The translations under genes and the position numbers were made by a program. This document shows, piece by piece, positions 1 to 6,945 of a DNA stretch of 64,000 bases; position 1 is the first letter of the stretch; every line of letters starts with the position of its first letter. This stretch comes from Paenibacillus sp. JJ-223 (GTDB lineage Bacteria > Bacillota > Bacilli > Paenibacillales > Paenibacillaceae). The notes below the pieces were generated by a model. That model was not told the origin of the DNA, made no database searches, and saw only the letters and a program-made list of their open reading frames with translations. Location of the stretch: contig NZ_CAKMMP010000005.1 in NCBI RefSeq assembly GCF_927798175.1, positions 62,001 to 126,000 of the forward strand, in the 5' to 3' direction.

Positions 1-478
1 CTTGAACAAATACTTCGATGGGTCTGTTATAGTCGATGGGTTTGTAAATTATTCTATTATTCCACTTGTGCCGTATGTCTTGATCTCTATAATCATTATC
101 TTCAGTTTCAACCGACTTCATCACAAGCATAATTTCATTCATCGTACTTATAACACTTCGGCTATCCGTTTTGGTTATCGTCTTCTCGTTACATTGTTCT
201 AAATAATATTTCGCGAGGTGATCGGGAACTTCCTCAACAGCCAAATAAGCCTCCAAATTCTCTTTAAAGACTCCTGCCAGTTTACTGGCCTGATTCGTTC
301 TAATCCCAGTAACCGTTAAGCTTAATCTGGAACAATCATTCATAAACACATAATGTTTTCTGCCATATAACGTAAAAAAGTTCACATGCCAACTAAAGAA
401 AGAATCCGTATCTCCGATGGTTTCTGGTTTGACATTTAGATCTTTTAATGTTAATTGGGTTGCTTTGAATATAATCAT
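1..478 (-). CDS. DUF6933-like protein, C-terminus off the left edge
   Basis: Reading leftward, an ATG at 478-476 opens a frame that runs off the window edge for about 159 residues. It begins MIIFKATQLTLKDL and contains FSWHVNFFTLYGRKHYVF and later TKTDSRSVISTMNE. This arrangement resembles the DUF6933 family of unknown function (recalled by eye, not searched). The start codon overlaps the stop of the upstream nucleotidyltransferase as ATGA, so the two are probably translationally coupled and form one mobile cassette. The gene is AT-rich like the rest of the island and unlike the chromosome to the right. No catalytic residues can be assigned. Confidence 0.65.
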   Translation of the reverse strand, partial: MIIFKATQLTLKDLNVKPETIGDTDSFFSWHVNFFTLYGRKHYVFMNDCSRLSLTVTGIRTNQASKLAGVFKENLEAYLAVEEVPDHLAKYYLEQCNEKTITKTDSRSVISTMNEIMLVMKSVETEDNDYRDQDIRHKWNNRIIYKPIDYNRPIEVFVQ

Positions 479-879
479 GCACTAATCCCCCCTTTGTGCT
501 CTCTGCAGTATTCATTGTACCCTACTCCTATGACTGTTCCATGCAGATAAACTAAAGCCGCTGCGCCTACCACGGTATAACATTCAATTCCGGCCATATT
601 CTTTTCCACTTCTTGTGTTTTGTTATATAAAGTGGCTGTTGTAGGCCACGAGTCAATTGCTTCCTCTAATGATAAATATGGCTTAAGATCAATTCCGAAT
701 TTATCTTTGTACCATAAATGAACCCTTGCTTGATTTTTTACATCAACTTTAATGGGCAGCTTACAATATACTTCTTTACATTTATTTATTATTCGATCTT
801 CTTTTTCATAGGAAAGGTCAGTATCAAAATAAATAATATCAATGTCATCAATGCCGTATCCTAAAGGATTCCCTAACAA
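475..879 (-). CDS. Nucleotidyltransferase family protein (COG3575/DUF925-like), N-terminally truncated
   Basis: The product resembles the small nucleotidyltransferase-fold family with an Asp-rich core (IDDIDIIYFD near the N-terminus). The real activity of this family is unknown. The only in-frame start is TTG at 879, but recognisable family sequence (YYIGAGCIAQTVWNYL) continues upstream to about 943 with no start codon, and an in-frame TAA follows. The usual first 30 or so residues are absent, and the break coincides with the core-like GTTAAC of the adjacent attC-like repeat. The gene therefore looks clipped when it was captured as a cassette. Its stop overlaps the DUF6933 start. Function is doubtful; it may be a pseudogene. 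Confidence 0.6.
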   Translation of the reverse strand: MLGNPLGYGIDDIDIIYFDTDLSYEKEDRIINKCKEVYCKLPIKVDVKNQARVHLWYKDKFGIDLKPYLSLEEAIDSWPTTATLYNKTQEVEKNMAGIECYTVVGAAALVYLHGTVIGVGYNEYCREHKGGISA

Positions 880-924
880 GTAGTTCCAAACGGTCTGTGC
901 AATACAGCCAGCACCAATATAATA

Positions 925-986
925 TTCTGTTAACTCCGTTTTTCGAGTTTAAGGTACACAACGTAGATTCTATGTTATCGGATGTT
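925..986 (-). repeat. attC-like repeat A (short)
   Basis: Read leftward, this is the sequence just after the HD gene stop: CATCCGATAACATAG, then ATCTACG, then a short middle and GGAGTTAAC. The first arm matches the other repeats in this island (ATAAC followed by a CACG/TACG block). The central section is almost absent, so this is the shortest copy, about 60 bp. Confidence 0.6.
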
Positions 987-1004
987 CTTGCCTTCTTCGA
1001 ACGA

Positions 1005-1616
1005 CTAAACCAAGTCCTTCAATTCATTATAAGCGTCTCTAAGCCATGGATGAATAACTCTTAGGTTTTCTCGCTGTTTCCATAAAAAATGAATATATTC
1101 GAATGCTGCATGGTTCAACGAATCATCTAGCTTCTGCGTAATCTGATGTAAATATGGAGGTTCACCAGCTTGATCCCACTCTATCTTATCTGCAACAAAC
1201 AAAACCTTGTCTAAAATAGTTGAATTTTTCTTGAGTGTCGTGTGACATCCAACTGCATCAAGAACTTCCTGATCCTTAATGTTAAAAATATCTCTAGCCA
1301 TTTCTTTCGATATCTTCTGATGGATTATCATTGGAAAAGTCTCTTCTTCAGGCAGCACCTCAATACCCAGATCATAAGAAACTTGAATCCTTACATCATT
1401 AGAATATACCGCACTTATATCATGTAAATATCCAGCGATTTCGGCTGAATCCTTATCAGCATGATATCGATCAGCTATCTTTCTCGCTTCTTTGCCTACC
1501 CTGACACAATGTTCCGCAGTTTTGGGGCAGCCATTATCCACTAAAAAGTTATATATATCATCCTTGAGATTTCCCGACAAGGTATTTATAACAAGATTAT
1601 TATATACTGACTTCAT
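1005..1616 (-). CDS. HD-domain phosphohydrolase, YqeK-like
   Basis: A 203-residue HD-superfamily protein. HD-type metal ligands are visible: H36 (AEHCVRVG), the H65-D66 pair (GYLHDISA), H99, H125 (GCHTTL) and D144 (VADKIEWD). This order fits the YqeK type, which in characterised members hydrolyses diadenosine tetraphosphate; the substrate here is inferred only. The start was set at ATG 1616 because a strong purine-rich ribosome binding site (GGGGGGACTCC) lies directly upstream. The longer frame to 1733 reads through repeat B. The gene sits alone between repeats A and B, as a one-gene cassette, and is AT-rich. Confidence 0.8.
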   Translation of the reverse strand: MKSVYNNLVINTLSGNLKDDIYNFLVDNGCPKTAEHCVRVGKEARKIADRYHADKDSAEIAGYLHDISAVYSNDVRIQVSYDLGIEVLPEEETFPMIIHQKISKEMARDIFNIKDQEVLDAVGCHTTLKKNSTILDKVLFVADKIEWDQAGEPPYLHQITQKLDDSLNHAAFEYIHFLWKQRENLRVIHPWLRDAYNELKDLV

Positions 1617-1642
1617 GGAGTCCCCCCCTAAAGATTCATTGA

Positions 1643-2197
1643 TCATACCGTATGAATTTCCGATAACATTCCCGTATCTACGACGTCCGACGGAGTCGGG
1701 TATGTCCGGCTGTTCCGGCGTTTGTTGTGCCATATAAATCTTTGAACTACAATCCCTAATGTAATTGTCCCTAATACTTCGGTTTGTATCGTTCGTTTAA
1801 AATCGTTTTGATCTAATCCAATTAGTAGATAGAAAAATCGATGGTGTAGTAATTCAATAAGTGCTAGTGAATTTTCTATTGGTAATCCCTTATAGTCATT
1901 TAATTCTGCCCATAGATCTTCTCGATAGGTAGTTGCTAATGGGTTTTCTTCCGTTAGTCCTCTTTTGAATCGTAGATATGCGTTCATATCATTATCAGCT
2001 ATATGATGAATGATTTGTTTTATGGTCCAGCCATTCATTCGATATGGAGTAATTAGTGTGTAATCTTTACGTCCATTTAGCAATGCTTTTAGTTTTATTA
2101 TTAGTTCTGGAATTTGATGAATGAGATTACATAATTGTTCACCTGATAGATTCTTTTGGGGCTGAAAATGTCCAATGGGATATCTAATTGGATCCAT
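1643..2197 (-). CDS. DinB/YfiT-type putative metal-dependent hydrolase, C-terminus replaced by repeat
   Basis: The start is ATG 2197 (MDPIRYPIGHFQ), typical for YfiT/BstA-like four-helix DinB proteins. HIADND supplies the first expected metal-binding His. Family members end in a Trp-His segment with further His ligands. Here the family sequence stops after IWH at about residue 157, and the frame then reads through attC-like repeat B to an accidental stop at 1643. The last metal-binding His residues are therefore gone and about 28 residues of repeat-encoded tail replace them. The protein is probably non-functional. Longer upstream frames pass through repeat C and are not believed. Confidence 0.65.
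   Translation of the reverse strand: MDPIRYPIGHFQPQKNLSGEQLCNLIHQIPELIIKLKALLNGRKDYTLITPYRMNGWTIKQIIHHIADNDMNAYLRFKRGLTEENPLATTYREDLWAELNDYKGLPIENSLALIELLHHRFFYLLIGLDQNDFKRTIQTEVLGTITLGIVVQRFIWHNKRRNSRTYPTPSDVVDTGMLSEIHTV
1653..1733 (-). repeat. attC-like repeat B, missing its first arm
   Basis: Read leftward, this begins inside the DinB frame at CACAACAAACGCC, a block also found in the centre of repeat F. It ends at GAATGTTATCGGAAATTC, which closely matches the core next to the recombinase remnant (6880-6900). The first arm is missing, and the DinB gene is fused directly to the middle of the repeat. Confidence 0.65.
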
Positions 2198-2204
2198 TGA
2201 GTTT

Positions 2205-2325
2205 CTCTGCGATGCGGTTAGTCTGTGCAGGTGTGTCCTCCTGTTTCCTCTCCCTGCTATTCCCGTTCGGGCGACCGAGGAGCTCCCCATGCTCCGAAGC
2301 GTGGATATGATATTACAATACCTCC
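2205..2325 (-). repeat. attC-like repeat C (divergent)
   Basis: This lies between the Nudix stop and the DinB start. Read leftward it carries GTAATATCATATCCACGC, a degenerate first arm. On the plus strand it shares GACCGAGGAGC with repeat G at the same distance from that arm. The second arm near 2205-2225 is poorly conserved, so the boundary is approximate. Confidence 0.45.
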
Positions 2326-2337
2326 CTTGAGCCACAT

Positions 2338-2769
2338 TCAAAGTAATCCCTTTTTACCTTCATTAAAATACGTACTTTCATTTCCATGAATTAAGTTTTT
2401 AAATCCGCCTTTATAATAAGGTATCAATTCATCTGCCTGTTCTATGTCCAACCAAGCTATTTCTGAGATTTCATCTGGTCTAATTATTTGTTCTTTACCG
2501 CCTATTATTTCTGCCCTAAAAGTAATAAAAATGGCATGTTCATTTATGTTTTCAAATTTGCACTCGTTGATTGCCACAATTCCATAGACTTTAACTTCAA
2601 GTCCCGTTTCTTCTTTTACCTCGCGAATAGCAGCTTGATCTAATGTTTCATTTAATTCAACAGCTCCCCCAGGAAGAGACCAACTTGATCGACCAGAATT
2701 CTTAACTGCTAGAACTTTAGTTTTGGACTGGTCTGTTATTAGTGAGTACACTACATCGACTCGTTTCAT
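2338..2769 (-). CDS. Nudix hydrolase
   Basis: A 143-residue single-domain Nudix protein. The full Nudix box GX5EX7REUXEEXGU is present at about residues 35-57, with G35, E41, R49-E50 and the metal-binding E53-E54. Such enzymes hydrolyse nucleoside diphosphates linked to another group; the substrate cannot be told from sequence. ATG 2769 was chosen because AAGGG lies about 11 bases upstream and MKRVDVVYSL is a normal family N-terminus; ATG 2778 is possible but too close to that site. The gene is intact, AT-rich and flanked by repeats C and D, so it is a likely cassette. Confidence 0.85.
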   Translation of the reverse strand: MKRVDVVYSLITDQSKTKVLAVKNSGRSSWSLPGGAVELNETLDQAAIREVKEETGLEVKVYGIVAINECKFENINEHAIFITFRAEIIGGKEQIIRPDEISEIAWLDIEQADELIPYYKGGFKNLIHGNESTYFNEGKKGLL

Positions 2770-2803
2770 TGAGATCATATCCCTTCTACACTGCATATCT
2801 TAC

Positions 2804-2906
2804 ATATACCGTTCCTGTATTTACGATCTCAGCGAATGCTAAGGTGTTTGGCCCCTGCAGGACCAAGGGCTAATGCGCTGTTATGAATATTATGTTATGC
2901 GATGCC
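2804..2906 (-). repeat. attC-like repeat D
   Basis: Read leftward: GCATCGCATAACATAATATTC as first arm and GATCGTAAATACAGG then AACGGTATATG as second arm, about 103 bp in all. It follows the kinase fragment stop and precedes the Nudix gene. The preceding block TTTCGAAGAGGGC is shared with other copies. Confidence 0.6.
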
Positions 2907-2926
2907 TCTGCCCTCTTCGAAACATT

Positions 2927-3221
2927 TCAAAATTCCTTATTCTTATTCCAAGCATTAGAAAATTCTCTAACAGACTGATACCTTTTTTTGCTTGTCATCA
3001 TTAATTGCATTGCAAGCCACATAATAAAGTTTTTGGTTGGCTTCCCATTTCTCTTAGGATCGATCAAATTCTCCACCCAATAGCCCAAATGCAATGGCTC
3101 CCGTATTATAAACATTAGTTCGACTATCAATTTCTGCTCCTACTTGAAACTCCTCAGCAGACATGAATCGTGATGATATCCCCAAAGCCTCCCCATAATA
3201 TTGTAAAATGGTTTCCTTTGA
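2927..3221 (-). pseudogene. Fragment of a protein kinase-like gene (C-lobe only), disrupted
   Basis: Read leftward, SAEEFQVGAEIDSRTNVYNT, GAIAFGLLGGEF, EKWEANQKLYYVACNAINDD and RYQSVREFSNAW line up with the C-terminal lobe of Ser/Thr-kinase-like phosphotransferases. The order is activation-segment end, the D-x-x-x-NVYxxGA helix, then the final helix. The copy has an in-frame TAA after GEFDRS and a frameshift at a run of A residues before RYQSV. It starts abruptly at the core-like GTTATC of repeat E and has no N-lobe or catalytic loop. It is a decayed, truncated cassette passenger. Two short ORFs covering it are parts of the same relic. Confidence 0.7.
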
Positions 3222-3324
3222 TAACTTAAGCCGGGGCGTGTATTGTCTGAATAAACTTCTACGTCTAACTTCCGACAATCAAGGGCCGTATGCCTCGCAG
3301 CGTAGATGCATTGTTATATGATTG
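3216..3324 (-). repeat. attC-like repeat E, second arm incomplete
   Basis: Read leftward: CATATAACAATGCATCTACG as first arm, a middle with CAGACAATACACGCCCCGG (compare repeat F), then TTAAGTTATCAAAGG. The second inner arm expected before the GTTATC core is missing. The kinase fragment begins directly at the core. Confidence 0.6.
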
Positions 3325-3339
3325 GACAGGCCTCCTGAA

Positions 3340-3831
3340 CTACTTACTATCCCTATTTCTATTTTTGATACTTTCTTGCCATCTTTCTATTAACTTGTCG
3401 TAGCTCAAGTACCAACTTTTTTTAATTTCAAAATTAAAATCATCAAATATTATAATGTAATTATTTCGGTACTGTTTATTTAATTGTTTCACATCAAAGA
3501 CTATGCAGTTCTCCTCCGATTCAATAATCTCTTCATTCAGACAACTTAGATATTCTTCTTTTGTCGGCATTCTTATAAATTCTGTAGGAATAAATCTACT
3601 ACAATTTATATATGAAACTCCTTTAAAACAAACTATCAATTCGTCATAATATATACTTTGAGAGCCTGTTAATACTAAAGTATCACCCTTGAATTCACTC
3701 ATAATAAAATGATCAATATTAGTGTTTTTAATAAGTTCTGAAAGATATCTGATTTTAGATTCTATCTTTAAATCACTGCAAAGTATGGTTATTAACTCGT
3801 TGAAATAAACAATTCTATCTTCTTTATTCAC
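3340..3831 (-). CDS. Hypothetical protein (cassette gene)
   Basis: A 163-residue protein that I do not recognise. It is acidic and AT-rich, soluble by composition, with no membrane segment or signal peptide. Its C-terminal half (CIVFDVKQL, then NNYIIIFDDFNFEIKKSWY) suggests alternating beta strands. The start is GTG 3831; an AAAGGAG lies about 16 bases upstream, which is rather far, so the start is uncertain. It occupies the interval between repeats E and F alone. Promoterless single genes between such repeats are typical of cassettes. Defence or stress roles are common for cassette passengers but nothing here shows one. Confidence 0.65.
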   Translation of the reverse strand: MNKEDRIVYFNELITILCSDLKIESKIRYLSELIKNTNIDHFIMSEFKGDTLVLTGSQSIYYDELIVCFKGVSYINCSRFIPTEFIRMPTKEEYLSCLNEEIIESEENCIVFDVKQLNKQYRNNYIIIFDDFNFEIKKSWYLSYDKLIERWQESIKNRNRDSK

Positions 3832-3873
3832 TTTGGGTGATAATTCTCCTTTCAGATTTCATTACTGTCCTTT

Positions 3874-4025
3874 CTCATAATGTTCTTTTATTTACGAAAC
3901 GCCCCAGCTTTAGATAGCTCTTATCTTAAGCTGGGGCGTTTGTTGTCTGAGTCTCTTCCATGATTATACATCTGGCAACCAAGGGGCGGTAGCCTCGAAC
4001 CGTGAATACTATGTTATAGGATGTA
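3874..4025 (-). repeat. attC-like repeat F (long, strong internal stem)
   Basis: Read leftward: CATCCTATAACATAGTATTC then CACG as first arm. The middle holds AAACGCCCCAGCTT, a loop, and its complement AAGCTGGGGCGTTT. The second arm is CGTAAATAAAAGAACATTATG. The loop of the inner stem (plus strand, roughly 3911-3931) is the same TTAGATAGCTCTTATCTTAA as in repeat I. It is the best-paired copy and could also act as a transcript hairpin. Confidence 0.7.
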
Positions 4026-4045
4026 CCCGACTTCTTGAACATCTA

Positions 4046-4519
4046 TCAAAATGTCTTATAATAAATGTTTTTTAAATATTTTTGATTTCCATAACGAATC
4101 TCTTTTGGATAGTCTACGCTGCATATGTCCAATTTCAGTAAATCATCATTACTCTCTTTTATTTTGCTTTTGATTTCCGCCCTTGAGTGAATACTCCAGA
4201 TTTTATCTCTTATCTGCCTTCCAAAATTAACTTCACAACGAACTCCTAATTTCACCATATTATACTGATCGGTAAAGTCTTGAAACAAATCTATTAATAT
4301 AAAACTTTCCCCATCATTTTTATTTAAAAATACAAAGACATCTCCTTTTCCAGCCCTACATGTTCCTTTGCCATAAGATAAATATTGGTTATATAATTCC
4401 GCTAAATCATAATTTATATTAAACGTTTTCATCAATTCTTCTAGACTGGATGCTTCATCTACATCATCTATCAAATCAAAAAATGATAAATAAAAAGAAT
4501 ATTCAATATATTCCTTCAT
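4046..4519 (-). CDS. Hypothetical protein (cassette gene)
   Basis: A 157-residue protein of unknown function. The start at ATG 4519 is well supported by GAGGAG seven bases upstream. The N-terminal third is rich in aromatic and acidic residues (MKEYIEYSFYLSFFDLIDD). The middle has a beta-rich stretch (GDVFVFLNKNDGESFILIDLF) and the C-terminus is basic. There is no signal peptide. It may belong to a small immunity-like or SMI1-like group, but that is a guess from composition only. It is the sole gene between repeats F and G and is AT-rich like its neighbours. Confidence 0.65.
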   Translation of the reverse strand: MKEYIEYSFYLSFFDLIDDVDEASSLEELMKTFNINYDLAELYNQYLSYGKGTCRAGKGDVFVFLNKNDGESFILIDLFQDFTDQYNMVKLGVRCEVNFGRQIRDKIWSIHSRAEIKSKIKESNDDLLKLDICSVDYPKEIRYGNQKYLKNIYYKTF

Positions 4520-4563
4520 AGCTTACTCCTCTTCGATTTATTCAAAATGTTTTTTCGGACATT

Positions 4564-4758
4564 TCCTATAACGTTGTTTGTTCACGAGCCCGAAAGGCTT
4601 AAGCTGCCCATCAATCAAGCACAGCGATTGATTCTTGCCGGGCGGCTCCACCACTTAGCCTTGCAGGGCTGTCCGGCTGAATCTACTTCTTGGCTTCCCA
4701 ACTTCTGCCGGACCGAGGAGCGAATGCGACGATGCGTGAACATGTTGTTAGATAATGA
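4564..4758 (-). repeat. attC-like repeat G (longest)
   Basis: Read leftward: TCTAACAACATGTTCACG as first arm and CGTGAACAAACAACGTTATAG as second arm. The outer blocks CGTGAACA and TGTTCACG are perfect complements. TCTAAC and GTTATA sit at the ends in the positions of integron R'' and R' boxes. On the plus strand the outer end reads GTTAGAT, which fits the integron core GTTRRRY. The central part of about 150 bp is GC-rich. Confidence 0.75.
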
Positions 4759-4792
4759 TTCCTCTTTTTCGAGATTACTTCCAAATTGCCCT

Positions 4793-5236
4793 TCACATGT
4801 TTATAATAAATCCTGTTTTCTTTCCTTTAACAAATCCTGTTCTTTCATAAAAATTATGTACTTCATCTCTCTGAGATCCCGTCATTAGCATCAGTTTATA
4901 ACAATTCATTTCTTGGCCAATTTTTTTGGCCTTTTCTATAGCCATCTGACCAAAACCTTGTCTCCTAAAATCCTTATGTGTTATTACATTCTCGATTAAT
5001 CCGTACGGTCTTGCATTCCTTGTAAGATTTTTAATGATTACAAGTACACAAGATGCAACAATTATACCATCATGTTCGACAACTATTATGTTCATGTTCT
5101 TATCATCTAAAATTTCATTCCAGTAATTAGACAATTCTTGACCTCTAATCAGTTCTGGATCATCTGGTTGCAGGAACTTATAAAGTAATAAAAGATTTTC
5201 TAATTCATCAACATGGATTAATCTAACTTCAGTCAC
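4793..5236 (-). CDS. GNAT family N-acetyltransferase
   Basis: A GNAT-fold acyltransferase of about 147 residues. The acetyl-CoA loop is visible as the variant RRQGFG motif in [19 protein letters not shown] (motif A, R/Q-x-x-G-x-G/A), followed by motif B ending in NFYERTGF. The substrate is unknown. GTG 5236 (reading [12 protein letters not shown]) was chosen because AGGTG lies seven bases upstream and family members begin near this point. A longer frame from GTG 5278 starts inside the GTTAGGTG core of repeat H and is less likely. The gene is intact and is the only gene between repeats G and H. Confidence 0.8.
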   Translation of the reverse strand: MTEVRLIHVDELENLLLLYKFLQPDDPELIRGQELSNYWNEILDDKNMNIIVVEHDGIIVASCVLVIIKNLTRNARPYGLIENVITHKDFRRQGFGQMAIEKAKKIGQEMNCYKLMLMTGSQRDEVHNFYERTGFVKGKKTGFIINM

Positions 5237-5274
5237 TGCAATGCACCTGCTTTCAAATTTGGTTTTAGGCAGTT

Positions 5275-5433
5275 TCACCTAACGTTTCCGTGTTCACGAC
5301 GTCCCACCACCTTAAGGACCCGTAGGATCCGGCCGCGGTGCGGATGTGTCCCGGCAACAACTTCCTTGACTTTATCTTCCGGGAATCGAGATGGCTTGAC
5401 TGTCGATACGTGAACACATTGTTATATGATGTA
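5275..5433 (-). repeat. attC-like repeat H (closest to canonical)
   Basis: Read leftward: ATATAACAATGTGTTCACG as first arm and CGTGAACACGGAAACGTTAGGT as second arm. The terminal GTTAGGT fits the integron core consensus GTTRRRY exactly. GTGTTCACG and CGTGAACAC are perfect complements. The GC-rich centre is about 110 bp. Confidence 0.75.
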
Positions 5434-5465
5434 TAGACCCTTTTTCGAAACTCCCGGAAATCAAT

Positions 5466-5998
5466 TTACATTTTTTTTCTCACATGATAAAGAACATGTT
5501 TTTCTAAAGGATTATTCTTTTCAACTTTTGGATGATGGAATGTATTAATATAACTCATGCAAACTTGATCATTACTCTTTTTGAGGGTTCATTAATATCA
5601 GCTGTAAAACAATATACTTCCTCAAACCCCAAGTTGTTAAAGCCATATTGCAAACATGCTGTAGCACCTTCAGTTGCATATCCGTAACCCCACGCATCTT
5701 TTTTGAGTCTCTAACCAATTTCGATACATGGAGTAAAACTGGCTTCAAATGTTGCTCTGTGAAATCCAATAAACCCAATGAAGTCATCATTTCCCTTTAC
5801 TTCGACAGCATACAATCCAAAGCCAGTTTCCTTAAATTCCGATTCAATTAATTTATAAAAGTCTTTTGTTTCTTCAGTTGATAAGGTCTTAGGAAAATAC
5901 TTCATTACTTCTTTATCTGCATTAAGAAGACTAAATGGATCTAGTCGGTTTCTCTCCAATCACGAAAACGTAACCTCAGCGTTTCAAAATAGATCATA
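5466..5998 (-). pseudogene. GNAT N-acetyltransferase, broken by three lesions
   Basis: Read leftward from ATG 5998 (MIYFETLRLRFRDW), with GGAG nine bases upstream, this is a RimJ/RimL-like acetyltransferase. It carries a frameshift after RETD, an in-frame TAG where EIG-W-RLKKDAWGYGYATEGA would need Trp, and a second frameshift after RVMIKF. After the last shift the frame resumes as MSYINTFHHPKVEKN and ends VRKKM at TAA 5466. Two ORFs (5711-5959 and 5572-5790) are pieces of it. Repair of all three sites gives a full-length family member. Repeats H and I flank it. Confidence 0.8.
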
Positions 5999-6120
5999 TC
6001 ACTCATCTCCAATTTAAGTGATTGGTTGTTCTGCTTTAATAGTCTGTTAAATCAATAAAGAGGTATATGCTATACCGAGAGATAATGATTTGTATATGAT
6101 TTTATCCATCTTGCGCTGAT

Positions 6121-6278
6121 TTCCCTATAACGTTTTTGTGTTCCTGACGTCGTTTCCCCTTAGATAGCTCTTATCTTAAGGAAATCGATGTGTCTGTCTG
6201 AATCTGCTTCAATGAAAAATTCCTCAGGCAGACCGGGCGACGACAGTCGAGAAGTTGGAACACTTTGTTATCGGATGT
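6121..6278 (-). repeat. attC-like repeat I
   Basis: Read leftward: CATCCGATAACAAAGTGTTCC as first arm and AGGAACACAAAAACGTTATA as second arm. GTGTTCC pairs with GGAACAC. The centre contains TTAAGATAAGAGCTATCTAA, shared with repeat F. It follows the GrpB stop by about 20 bases, the same spacing as in the other copies. Confidence 0.75.
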
Positions 6279-6298
6279 CTTCGTCTTCCTGAAATACT

Positions 6299-6844
6299 CT
6301 ACAAAACATCTTTGTACTCATTCATTATCCTCGTAACAAATTCTGTCTTTCCTTCAGTATAGGCTTTGCGATTGTTTCTGAATTTACTTGACAGTTGGAT
6401 CTTCAAATTTGTGTACTCAGATACCAATAAGGGATACTTTCTTAATATGTCTCGAAACATGATATGTCTTTTTAGTTCATTACTTTCTCTATTGCATACG
6501 TATAGATGATGTTCGTGCTTCACATAGCCTTCACTACTGTAAGGTACATAAACTTCCTTTCTTGCAAATGCCTCTCTGTTCTTAATTCCTAAATCACCTT
6601 CGTGTACATATCCCAGTTCGTCTAACCTCTTGATTACCCCTGGTAGGTACTCCATAGATTCAATTACTACATCAATATCAATGATTGGCTTGGCTGCAAG
6701 ATTCGGTACCGCTGTACTTCCAACATGCTCAATTCGTAATGCTAGACCACTAAGTTTATTGGATAAAATTGATTCTATTATATTGAATGCTTTTGGCCAT
6801 TCTTCATTATATTCTTCTATAATTACTGGTTTTTGATTCTTCAT
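6299..6844 (-). CDS. GrpB family protein (UPF0157)
   Basis: A 181-residue protein with the nucleotidyltransferase-like signature of the GrpB/UPF0157 family: EHVGSTAVP at 39-47 and KPIIDIDVVI at 52-61, followed by a basic C-terminal half. Family members are thought to have a nucleotidyltransferase fold, and GrpB domains occur fused to CoaE; the reaction is unknown. ATG 6844 was chosen for the AAGGGG eight bases upstream. The frame to 6928 reads through the core-like site. It is the first gene after the recombinase remnant, so in integron terms it is the first cassette. It is intact. Confidence 0.85.
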   Translation of the reverse strand: MKNQKPVIIEEYNEEWPKAFNIIESILSNKLSGLALRIEHVGSTAVPNLAAKPIIDIDVVIESMEYLPGVIKRLDELGYVHEGDLGIKNREAFARKEVYVPYSSEGYVKHEHHLYVCNRESNELKRHIMFRDILRKYPLLVSEYTNLKIQLSSKFRNNRKAYTEGKTEFVTRIMNEYKDVL

Positions 6845-6879
6845 CGAATTCCCCTTGAGTTTATTTGATTTATATTTAC

Positions 6880-6900
6880 GAATATTTCCGATAACATCTA
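6880..6900 (-). other. attI-like core next to recombinase remnant
   Basis: Read leftward, the sequence GATGTTATCGGAAATATTCG is nearly the same as the end of repeat B (GTTATCGGAAATTC). It lies between the end of the recombinase remnant and the first cassette gene, with no matching first arm. That is the position and asymmetry expected of an integron attI site. Confidence 0.5.
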
Positions 6901-6945
6901 ATTGACATACTTCGTCACTACCACTCATTCCATCTATGATCTGAA

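Noticed and set aside
2-202. 66-residue plus-strand ORF at the left edge
   Set aside because: The opposite strand has the longer DUF6933-like frame starting at 478.
1616-1733. Longer N-terminus for the HD protein (from 1733)
   Set aside because: These codons lie in attC-like repeat B; a strong ribosome binding site precedes ATG 1616.
925-6278. CRISPR array as explanation of the repeats
   Set aside because: Spacers are gene-sized with intact ORFs, repeats vary in length and are long palindromes, and no cas genes are near.
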